A stretch of 64,000 nt of DNA from Epiperipatus broadwayi. Lineage: Eukaryota; Onychophora; Udeonychophora; Euonychophora; Peripatidae. Each line of letters starts with the position of its first letter. The first letter of the stretch is position 1. The position numbers were made by a program, and so were the translations under genes. Location: contig JAQFVV010013309.1 in assembly GCA_028023455.1 (NCBI GenBank), positions 97,756-161,755 on the forward strand. Reading direction: 5' to 3'. This document shows positions 34,873 to 44,530 of this stretch, piece after piece. A model generated the notes under the pieces. The model was given only the letters and a program-made list of their open reading frames with translations. It did no database searches and was not told the origin of the DNA.

Positions 34873-36170
34873 ATGGACAACCAATTAAATGAATTGAGGG
34901 AAATGGATGAATTTAAGAAGAGGGAGAGAATGGATATTATCCAAAAGGAGTGAAAGATAAAATAGATATTAGTGAGGTGATGAGAGAGGAACAACAACAG
35001 TTCATGAAGGAATTCCAGAACAGGAAAGAATGATGGATGAATGATGTGTGAAGATAGCAATGGACAATAACAAGAATTGCTAAAGCCATAGAAGAGATGA
35101 GGAATAACTACCCCAAGAAATCAGATGCAAAGGACACAGGGAATTGACCAGAAAGGGAAATCAAACTTGATGAAACAGAAAGCATGGAACCACATGAGTA
35201 TGATGAACTGGATAGGGCAGAGAGTGTAGATAGAAAATCAGCATATTAAGATCTGAGAGTGGAAGTAGTGAGGAAGGAATTCAAAGTCATGAGATTAGAG
35301 AATAATAGGATGCTGGCAAATATGCAGTGGGACATAAGTCAGATAGTAAGAGTAGTGGAAAAGTTAGATTCAAAATTTGAAGAGAGTATAAGGAGGTCAG
35401 CCAGTAACAGTGCAAATACAGAAATAGAATCCATCAAACCAAGAGCCACTGGAGGATATACAGACATGGGCTATGGAAATTGCATAGATAATCCTATTTG
35501 GTCGCATCAGTTCTTAAAGATATGAGTCTTCTCCAAACTCCCAGGAAAGAGCCCTATGGAACACCTGTGGAGCCATGAAAGATACTCCTCATTCAGTCAT
35601 TTGCAGGGTGAATCACAAGTGAGGTGGGACTCACTGTTCCATAAGCCAACAATATTTGCAGAATATCAAATCTTTGGTGGTCAGTTATTGGAGTGAGGAA
35701 CTCTAAGAAAACATTTTGCACCAGACAACACAGGAAAAATGGAGACTGGGAGAATCATTCATGACATTCTTTCATTGTCAAGTGGCCAAGTTACGGATGA
35801 TGACATTTAATCCATTATCTGAGATGCAAATAATTCAGATGATTAGGCATGGTTTCCTGAGAGACAGTGAACAAATACTGATATGTATGGACAGGAAGAC
35901 AGTTGATCAGATTGCTGAGTTTCTCAATGCATTGTATAGCACCAGGGATGAGCAGAGGGATGAGGGATATGAATATAGACCACCTCCAAAGGAAGCACCT
36001 GTAAGTAAAAGTGGATGGGATCCTAATATAGGTCGGTGGGGAGAAAAGCAAAAGGAATTTTTTAGAGTGGAACCCAATAGTGCAGGAAGATAGACAATGT
36101 AGAGTAGAGACTGAGTGGAAGCATCCATACAAATAGGCATATGATAGAGAGAATAAGGATCAGAATCCAC
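34873..36170 (+). pseudogene. Gag-like coding remnant
   Basis: Starts at an ATG followed by MDNQLNELREMDEFKKRER. Charged, coiled-coil-like sequence continues in shifting frames through 35,259-35,525 (KEFKVMRLENNRMLANMQWD). An open stretch at 35,716-36,093 has TQEKWRLGESFMTFFHCQVA and QIIQMIRHGFLRD, resembling the capsid region of Gypsy-type Gag (a W-x-x-x-x-x-F-x-x-x-F-H block, then an I-R-x-G block). No zinc-knuckle (CCHC) motif is visible. Several frameshifts separate the parts. The assignment rests on position between leader and purine tract and on the capsid-like pattern, so it is moderate. Confidence 0.6.
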
Positions 36171-37100
36171 ATCCCAGAATAAGCATGTATGAGTCCCACA
36201 GGATCAGACAACCTCCAGATAAAACCTAATTGCAAATGTAAGGGTCAGATGAATTTAATGGTACAATATTAGGAATGGGCTGGATCAAGATTGATGAAAA
36301 TGGACTTATAAAAAAAGGTAAAATAATAACAAAAATGAATATTTAAGGGAAGAATGAGCCAGTAAATGGACAATCAGTTTAAAAGTAAATACTTCACCCA
36401 AATTGATACCAACCATAAATTAGATAGAGTAGTGAATGAGATTGTAGATAGAGGCAGGGGTATGTAAGGACAGACCTTTTAGTAGGAATATTAGAAGTAT
36501 ATGATAAGCCATCTCTGTTATATATTCATGCGTGAGTTTCTGTGGAGCACCAGATGTTATTAGGTTGGGAAGATAGAGACAAAGAACCTCTTCTCATATA
36601 AAGGCTCACTGGATTGAAAATGCCAGTTTAATATTTGATATTGTGAGTCACTGAAACATAAACAAATGTATGGGGCAATAACCCTTACATAATGAGTTGT
36701 TAGTAAAAATTCTGAGCTCATGGATGAGCTGGATAAGAAATTCCAGTCACCAAACCGACCTCAGTATAGTGATCAGAGTTGTCACTTAGAGGGTTATAAG
36801 TTTTGAAATGTTGGATATGAACAGGTTTAATCAAGTAGCAGAGATATCCCATGGACTCGAACCTGTATATACAATTAGGGAGCAGAAGTCAACTCACATA
36901 TTGTTTGTATAAACTAGATTAAAATGGTTTGGTAGTGCTGATGCGATCGATAGAAAGGAATGTAATTGCCTGATTGCCTCTCTAGGAATATTCTCATCAT
37001 CACTTAACCAAGATCAGGAGTACATGTATGTGAGAGTATCATGGTTACAATATTAAGTTAAGAATGGCCTGGCTTTCAGTCCATTAATTTTTTTTTTTTA
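36171..37100 (+). other. Interior of LTR element downstream of gag, unidentified
   Basis: Frames are broken. One stretch near 36,925-37,050 reads as LKWFGSADAIDRKECNC then LIASLGIFSSS, a coherent-looking decayed coding piece I cannot assign. There are no RT or integrase signatures. Confidence 0.4.
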
Positions 37101-37117
37101 AAAAAAGGAGGGAACGG
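37101..37117 (+). promoter_or_regulatory. Polypurine tract
   Basis: AAAAAAGGAGGGAACGG directly abuts the TGTAAT start of the 3' LTR: the plus-strand primer site. Confidence 0.85.
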
Positions 37118-38966
37118 TGTAATATGATGTTCGCATATACTGTGATCACACACATATATATTTAACATTAAGTAATATTAAATATTATAGTTTTTTTTAA
37201 ATATACAAATAAGTAAAAGAATTAAAATGAATGAAGAAAGGTATGCCTTGATTACTATAATGAGATAAGGAGAGGGAAATGGAATCGAACAAGATTCTTA
37301 CCTTTTAACCTCCAAAGTTCATGTTTTCGAAAGAATAGAAATATTAAAGCTAGAAATATCAGAATCATATGTTTAGTTTAAGATTAAAAATGAAGAAGGA
37401 AATATAAATAAAATGAGAACTCAAATGATTTAAAAGGTGATAATTGGGGAATTTTAAATAAAAATAAAAGTAAAATATAGAATACAACAAAAGATAAAGA
37501 TCTGTTCTTAAAATTACACATTTTGACAAAATGAAATGCATATGCAAATGTATGTATAAAGAGGAAAAGGGTTTGTTACCTGTTAAAGTGAGAATAATTT
37601 TATTAAAAAAATAATTGATAAATGAAATGAATATAAACCCTATGTTATAAAATTGTATGAAATTAAAATTTTTTTTGTATAAGTTGTAGAAAAACATTTT
37701 AAAGTTAAAGGTGTGAAAGAAAACCTAAAATCAAGAGATCAAGATAAGAAAACTATTTGAAAAAAAAGAAAAGACATTAATTAATAGAGAGTTCACATGG
37801 AGACTTCAGTGAACGCATTGGTTTTGAGAAGAAGGAGAGATTAGAACTTAGTGGAAAGCAGACCTTTTAAAAAAAAAGAAAGCAGAGTAAAGGACATCTT
37901 CGTAGAATACTGACAAACTGTATGAACATGAAACTAATCTTCTACATAAGTGAATCATCAAGGATGTGCGGTTAAGGGCTATCACGGTCACTGGTCAATC
38001 CAAACTCACCATGCTTGTACGGTCATGTCACCATGAAACAACTGCCAGTGTAGCACCTGACTGATGATCTGCCTGCCATGTCATTAACACCCAAGTATTC
38101 TGAAGTCACTACATATAGAAGAAGGGATTCCATAAACCAAATCAAAGCCGAAGAATGGCCGTTTCTACTAAAAAAGTGGAGGAATTCCACATGATGGTCA
38201 GCAGGACACTATTTAATGTCGAAGAAGAAGAAAACCTAGGTAAAGTAAATAACAGACCAATATATAACATGTGTGCACATACTCTTAACATTAAAACCAA
38301 TTGCAATTCCAGATATTAATAAGATAGTCATTAATTAGACTCTTTAATAATACTTGGAATGAACAACTTTAAATGGATAATTTATTTCAATAGATTAAAG
38401 ACATTTATAGGATTTAACACATACACCTAATTGTAGTATTATATTTAAATGATTTTATTGTATGTAAATATTTCACGTAATATTTTTTTTGTTATTTTAT
38501 TATTGTAGTAAATGTTTCATTAATTATTTTATCTGCATCATCTTGTTTCTTTGCCATTCCAAGTAGTATTTAACATACCTGGAGGGTTTGGTCATAATTA
38601 TTACTCCATTTGAGTACTAAGTAACATGTGAGGATAGTTGTACAGTATTACTAATCCCATTAAAATTTATAATTTAACCAAGTGCTGTAATTCTGTAACA
38701 ATTACAGCAGTCGAGAGATGTCTGATCAGGAAAGATAACCTTGTGGCTATATTCGTATGGTCACAGGTTCGATCAGATATAGATATGAATTCGTTTGTAT
38801 CTATATGTTCTCTTTGCTTGCAGTAATGGAAGGTGGATGGTTTAAATTTAAGTATCTTCTCTCAATAAGCAATCCATTACATTTTTGGGGCATGTCCAGG
38901 ATGTTTTAAAATCTTGACAGTCATCGATAAACTTCGCCTCCTCCATAATTTTCACATTCCATTACA
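37118..38966 (+). repeat. 3' LTR
   Basis: Complete: TGTAAT start, ATTACA end. It differs from the 5' LTR by scattered substitutions and a few indels, so the insertion is not fresh. The ATTACATTTTTGGGG block at about 38,876-38,890 repeats the true LTR end plus primer-site start. Confidence 0.9.
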
Positions 38967-40460
38967 ATATATATATATTGAACCGGGTTCGAATATGTGT
39001 ATTCGAAACACCGGCTTCTTAGGCAGAGAAGAACATACTTGGAGAGTATGTATGCCCAAACGATAGCTATAAAATATATAACTAGAGTTACATTTCCAGG
39101 ACATAACTTCTTCTCGACTGTTGAGTTCAACACCAAGTTCAAAGCACTTTTTTTTTGTTTGTGTATAAACACGGGCGCCAGCTATCTATTCAACGATGAA
39201 TAAATAACGCACTTTGAGCAATGGCCACTAACTCAACGCCTAAATCCATGACTAGCTCAGCTGTTTGTAATCACTAATAGATTATACATAATTAGTGGTT
39301 AAAAGACTTGATAAAAGAATTTGTTAAAAAGAATTTATAAAAAGAATTGATAAAGAATTTGGTAAAAAGAATTGATAAAAAGAATTTGATAAAAGGAATT
39401 GATAAAAAGAATTGACGGACAGATAAAATTTAATTTTAAAGATAATTTATTTACTAAATTTAAACATTTTATAATTCTAATAACACACATATTTTAAATT
39501 AACATTTCTAAATAGTTTAAATATTCCTATAGATTTAATAACAGAACACTCTAATTTAACTAATAAATAGAACACTCTAATTTAACTAATAAATATTGAT
39601 ATAATGATCATGCACATATTAACTCGCACACACATAATAATAATAAAGTATTACATAGCATTTGAAATTTAACCACACATATTAATAGTTCATTTATGTA
39701 TGATATAAAGTTCATATAATTAGTCTCTTGAAAGATTCGTACGAATTAATGCAATGCAATGGCTATTACAGTATAAACAAAATAAGCAAATGTTTTACCT
39801 AGGCTTTTGACTGTAGATGTAGAATTTTGTTCTCTTTGGTGGCTGCTTTCAGTGAGGATATTTCCATTATGAATGCTTACCAGCCGGCTGGGACATTTCC
39901 TTGCTGAGTTTCCTGATTTTCACAATTATTACTATCGGAGACAAATAGACACTGACGGAGATTTTCTAAGATGTTAAGCTGACATTATTTCATGGGCAGA
40001 TCTGCTGTTTTCTAGGACATCTGGGCTGGAGATAAATGTGCATTCCCAAGATCTTCTCAACACTGCATTTTGTTTGTTAACTGCTCAATTAATTTCTGAA
40101 CTGCACTCACTCAATAAATTTGGGAACTGATTGTCTCAACTGATTGTCCGATAAAATATTCAGTATTTATACCAATGAAGTGTTTTCTTTTCAATATCCT
40201 CCGGCAAATATCTGTTGTCAAAATTCTTTATCAATTAATCCTTAGTTTCATTTCTCAAACCAAGACTCCCCCTCCCCCATTTTGATTAATTAATTGTAGC
40301 TTTTTTTTATTTCAAAAACTAACGCTAGAAAACTATTTAATTCTTATCCTTTTCCAAAACAAACTGCAATAAACTCTTCAACGTTTAATTTTATGTTTTT
40401 CTTTTATGAACAATTATTTTAATAATATAATTTTAAATAAAATTATATGTGCCTATATCA
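38967..40460. other. Unassigned mixed-complexity region with minisatellites
   Basis: Immediately after the LTR, 38,975-39,270 is less AT-rich than the surroundings (for example AACCGGGTTCG and ACGGGCGCCAGC) but has no assignable frame. 39,308-39,415 is a minisatellite of AAGAATTGATAAA-like units. 39,545-39,595 is a 25-bp tandem duplication (ACACTCTAATTTAACTAAT). 39,860-40,230 is again more complex in sequence and unassigned. Confidence 0.5.
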
Positions 40461-40538
40461 ATATAGGTACAATATATATATATATCATATTATTATTACT
40501 ATATATATAAATTATCTCTGCATTATATATATATATAT

Positions 40539-41010
40539 ATCATATTATTATTACTATTTGCAGGATATTCCGTGTAGTGAAAAAGCTAAATGCTGATGTT
40601 TCAGTACAATATCAAGTACCTTCCTCAGAGCGTCCTCTTTCTCAAATAATAAGAATGCACGTGAGATTTAAAATCATTTTTATCATTTTCTTTCTCCTCA
40701 TATTTAAATTCTATTGGTTGAGAAGTTTTAAAATTTATTTTCTCTTCCAATAGCTTCTTCCAAATGTTGTTAATCTTCTTTAATTCACACCTTTCATTTA
40801 TGCTCTTGGGCCTTTTAAAAATCTCTATAGCTTCTCTTAGCAATCTCTGGTCATATTGTTCAATTTTTGCTAAAATATTTGTTTTTTTAAAATTGATATC
40901 ATGATTTGTTAATTTTATATGAGAATAAATAGCTGATGAATTGGATTTTTCTCTCACTGCCAGAATGTGTTCTTCCTTTCTAATATTTATTCTACGATTA
41001 GTCTGTCCTA

Positions 41011-41083
<73 letters not shown>

Positions 41084-41930
41084 ACAGACCCTACATGGAA
41101 TTTCATTATACACCATGACACTCCAAAGCAATTTTATCTTTAGGAAGTGGAAATATTTCACTAATTTTTTTATAAGAAGTGTAAATTGTGTGAATATTAT
41201 TATTTTTTAAAATGTTACCAATTCTATCAGTTACTCCTTTTATATATGGCAAAATTGTCTTAATTTTTGATGTATCAAAATATTTTTTCTTTTGAGATGT
41301 ATAAGCCCTATTAATAATGTTGTAATTAAAACCGTTATGAAGAAGCATTTTATTAGTAGCAAAAAGGTCCCAGTGAAAATGGCTATCATCAGAAAGTCTC
41401 TTTGTTCTATCCAATAATGTCTTTGCTACTGAAAATAGTTGTGCAGGATGGTGATGAGAGGAAAAATGCAGATATCTTCCAGTGTGTGTTGGTTTTTTAT
41501 ATATACCATGGGATAAAGAACCATCTTCCCTTCTTTCAATCAAAACATCTAAAAAAGGTAATTGATTATTATTTTCTATCTCCATGGTAAATTTAATATT
41601 GTTATGAAAAGAGTTTAAAAAATTAAAAAAGTCATCAAGAGGCCATGAGGCCAAATAACAAAGGTATCATCAACATACCTCAGTCATATAGATGGTTTTT
41701 TAACTGCTAAAGTCAAAATTTTATTTTCCAAATCCTCCATAAAAATAGAAGCTAATGCTGGAGAAATTGGTGAACCCATAGCTAGACCTGATGTTTGTTT
41801 ATACATCTGCCCATCAAAAACAAAAAATGTATTCAATAAGCAGTGTTCAATCAAAACCACAGCAAAATTAGGCAACTGAATATTTTTTAAAACTTGAATC
41901 ACTTCTTTTACAGGTACACTAGTAAAAAGT
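40539..41930 (-). mobile_element. Penelope-like element copy B1 (RT plus GIY-YIG), young but disrupted
   Basis: Minus strand, from high to low: SLFTSVPVKEVIQVL (the F-T-x-V-P block), LLNTFFVFDGQMYKQ, GLAMGSPISPALASIFMEDLE (41,684-41,930), a stop, then RYVDDTFVIWPHG with intact YVDD (about 41,640-41,680), FTMEIENNNQLPFLDVLI, KKPTHTGRYLHF, then KTILPYIKGVTDRIG in the linker, and CHGVYNEIPCRVCP at the endonuclease entry. There a (TA)n expansion (41,012-41,081) breaks the GIY-YIG motif. The C-terminus follows at 40,625-40,957 (EEHILAVREKSNSSAIYSH, AIEIFKRPKSINER). The 5' part before the F-T-x-V-P block is missing. Confidence 0.9.
41012..41081. repeat. (TA)n expansion inside the GIY-YIG codons of PLE copy B1
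   Basis: About 70 bp of TA stands where copy B2 has the coding sequence CACATACATATATAGGACAG (His-Thr-Tyr-Ile-Gly-Gln). Confidence 0.9.
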
Positions 41931-42856
41931 GATGGTTCTTTATCCCATGGTATATATAAAAAAACCAACACACACTGGGAGATATCTGTATTTTTCCTCT
42001 CATCACCATCCTGCACAACTATTTTCAGTAGCAATGACATTATTGGATAGAACAAAGAGACTTTCTGATGATAGCCATTTTCACCAGGACCTTTTTGCTA
42101 CTAATAAAATGCTTCTTCATAACGGTTTTAATTACAACATTATTAATAGGGCTTATACATATCAAAAGAAAAAAGATTTTGATACATCAAAAATTAAGAC
42201 AATTTTGCCATATATAAAAGGAGTAACTGATAGAATTGGTAACATTTTAAAAAATAATAATATTCACACAATTTACACTGCTTATAAAAAAATTAGTGAA
42301 ATATTTCCACTTCCTAAAGATAAAATTGCTTTGGAGTGTCATGGTGTATATGAAATTCCATGTAGGGTCTGTCCACATACATATATAGGACAGACTAATT
42401 GTAGAATAAATATTAGAAAGGAAGAACACATTCTGGCAGTGAGAGAAAAATCCAATTCATCAGCTATTTATTCTCATATAAAATTAACAAATCATGATAT
42501 CAATTTTGAAAAAACAAATATTTTAGCAAAAATTGAACAATATGACCAGAGATTGCTAAGAGAAGCTATAGAGATTTTTAAAAGGCCCAAGAGCATAAAT
42601 GAAAGGTGTGAATTAAAGAAGATTAACAACATTTGGAAGAAGCTATTGGAAGAGAAAATAAATTTTAAAACTTCTCAACCAATAGAATTTAAATATGAGG
42701 AGAAAGAAAACGATAAAAACGGTTTTAAATCTCACGTGCATTCTTATGATTTGAGAAAGAGGACGTTCTGAGGAAGGTACTTGATATTGTACTGAAATGT
42801 CAGCATTTAGCTTTTTCACTACACGGAATATCCCGCAAATAGTAATAATAATATGA
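41931..42856 (+). mobile_element. Penelope-like element copy B2, 5'-truncated, inverted to B1
   Basis: Plus-strand copy with one open frame to 42,771: KKPTHTGRYLYFSSHHHPAQ, KTILPYIKGVTDRIGN, then the endonuclease KIALECHGVYEIPCRVCPHT followed by YIGQTNCRI, EEHILAVREKSNSSAIYSH, and a lysine-rich end. The GIY-YIG block (YEIPC...TYIGQT) is intact. It begins abruptly at 41,931 with a short stretch shared with B1, so all of the RT palm is absent. Its 3' part pairs with B1 out to 42,856 / 40,539. The two copies are nearly identical by eye. Confidence 0.9.
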
Positions 42857-42885
42857 CATCTTTTATCCGTGAAAATATTAGAATT

Positions 42886-42888
<3 letters not shown>

Positions 42889-42921
<33 letters not shown>

Positions 42922-43090
42922 GGATGGTAATCTGAACCAACTGATGAGTGCTGGTTTAGCATAAAATATGTATATTGGTGATTATTTATATTTTCTGCAT
43001 GTGTGTGTTCATGTATATTAGTAGTATGAGATAGTGTGGATAGTAAAGTGATTTGAAAGTCTGAGTTCAAATCTCCTATATTTACAATTA
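42889..43090 (+). repeat. Hammerhead family 2 / tRNA-like module, copy e (5' truncated by TA tract)
   Basis: Begins after a (TA)n tract (42,889-42,918), then GGGATGGTAATCTGAACCAA, the hammerhead motif, and ends in GTGATTTGAAAGTCTGAG followed by the B-box TTCAAATCTCC (about 43,046-43,077). Confidence 0.8.
42936..42979 (+). ncRNA. Hammerhead ribozyme motif, family 2 copy e
   Basis: Stem I ACCAA / TTGGT (five perfect pairs), CTGATGA (42,941-42,947), stem II GTGCT-GGTTT-AGCAT, AAAA at 42,963-42,966 where GAAA is required, stem III UA-UG-UA plus A15.1-U16.1, AUA triplet ending at 42,974. Only the G12 position breaks an otherwise complete motif. Confidence 0.65.
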
Positions 43091-44380
43091 GGATCCAGCT
43101 TTAAGAGTGCCTGGTATTTCAAATCATATAAGCAAGTACAAACAAATTACATGCTGCCATAGAATTAATTTTTTTTTTGTAACTGTAAATCAAATAATAA
43201 ATATGGATATATTGTTTTTCATCAAATCTTTTTCACTCATTACTGTAATTAATCAATTAAGGTGATAGACTGCATATTATATTGACACTTATTAATAATT
43301 TTATTTAAAAATAAAACAAATTCTAATATATTTTAAAAAGCATTCATTTAAAATAAAGTTTTATTATTTGATTATAATAATGGTTCTTCCATAATTATAA
43401 TGTAAAAATTTCAAAGAAATCATTTACTAAAATTCCCAAGAATAAAAAAACAAAAACAAAACAAAAAATTTAAAATATGGATTTATTATAAAAATGAATT
43501 AAACCTTTAACATTATATAATTATTTAATATCAAGTAGCTGCAGTGCCTATATGCTAATGCTTTTACAAAAATAGAAGTTTATTAAAATTTGAGCATTAA
43601 ATAACAAATATTAATAAATTTATAACAAGAAATTAACAATTTAAATATATTTGACTATTAAAATGTTGTGTTCATCTTTATAAATTATTAATATTAACAT
43701 TGTGAGATGATTTTTATTTCAGAGATAACATGAACAAAGTTAAATCACAATTTTACATATTAAAAGTGAACGATCAAATTATATACATATTAAAATGGAC
43801 TTATATAATACTAAGTTTATTACATTTATTTTTAATTTATTATAATGTATACATAAGAGCTTGCTTTTCTATGCAGTTTGTTTGTTTTATAATGTTAAAA
43901 AATATAAAACTAATTTTGAATATTATTATTCGTTAATTATCGAAACTTTTTATGGAAAATTAAAACTTTTATTATTTAAAAAATTAAAATCTCTTACAGT
44001 TGTTTATTTCTTTTCTATGTTACATTTAAATAAAAATTAAAAAATACATGGAGATAAATAATTTGTCACGTATATGTATGTATATCATGCATACATTTTT
44101 AAAACAAATAGAGGATACGCATTTTTTCTTAATTATCATATAAAGTTTTCTTAATTAAATTATACATTTTCAATTACAAAAAATAAGTATTTATTTATAA
44201 ATATAAAGTTAATAGATGAATCAAAAATATTTAAATATATTACGAAATTCAACAGATTATGATATTAATATTTAAGTTGAAATGTAAATGAGTATTTAAA
44301 AATAGTATAAAAGACAATAATTGCAACTAAATAAATTAATAATGATATTACATGTATTGAAATATGAACAATGAGTAAAA
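43091..44380. other. AT-rich intergenic sequence
   Basis: No recognised feature. Confidence 0.5.
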
Positions 44381-44384
44381 TAAT

Positions 44385-44530
44385 TAGAAACGAATTGGAG
44401 GCCTTTGGGATATGGTCGTGGAAAGGAGAAAATTAGTTGAACATGTCAAATGATAAATGACGTTTTGGGGGAAAAAATGAAAAAAGTGATGAGGAAATTA
44501 GAAACAGGATTGTATAATATTAAACATTTT
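44385..44530 (+). pseudogene. Possible RTE-like LINE tail fragment
   Basis: GAATTGGAGGCCTTTGGGAT reads ELEAFGIWSW, then a decayed KLVEHV- and VLGEKMKKVM-like stretch, recalling the LEAFEMWCWRR / TNEEVL blocks. Short and decayed. Confidence 0.35.

Larger units (their letters stand above)
32054..38966 (+). mobile_element. LTR retrotransposon, long LTRs, gag-like only (non-autonomous)
   Basis: Two colinear direct repeats of about 1.8 kb flank a 3.3-kb interior. The 3' LTR starts TGTAAT and both LTRs end ATTACA, forming the expected short inverted ends. A primer-binding-site-like sequence follows the 5' LTR and a purine tract precedes the 3' LTR. The interior holds a decayed gag-like stretch but I find no protease, RT, RNase H or integrase motif, so the copy would depend on proteins from another element. 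LTRs that are long relative to a short interior recall large non-autonomous derivatives (LARDs). Flanking (TA)n on both sides suggests insertion into a TA microsatellite, which hides any target duplication. Confidence 0.85.

Noticed and set aside
35815-36170. Two minus-strand open frames over the gag-like region
   Set aside because: Shadows of the plus-strand gag-like frame.
36925-36960. GCTGATGCGATCGATAGAAA resembles a hammerhead core
   Set aside because: The seventh core base is C, stem I does not pair, and there is no cleavage triplet in place.
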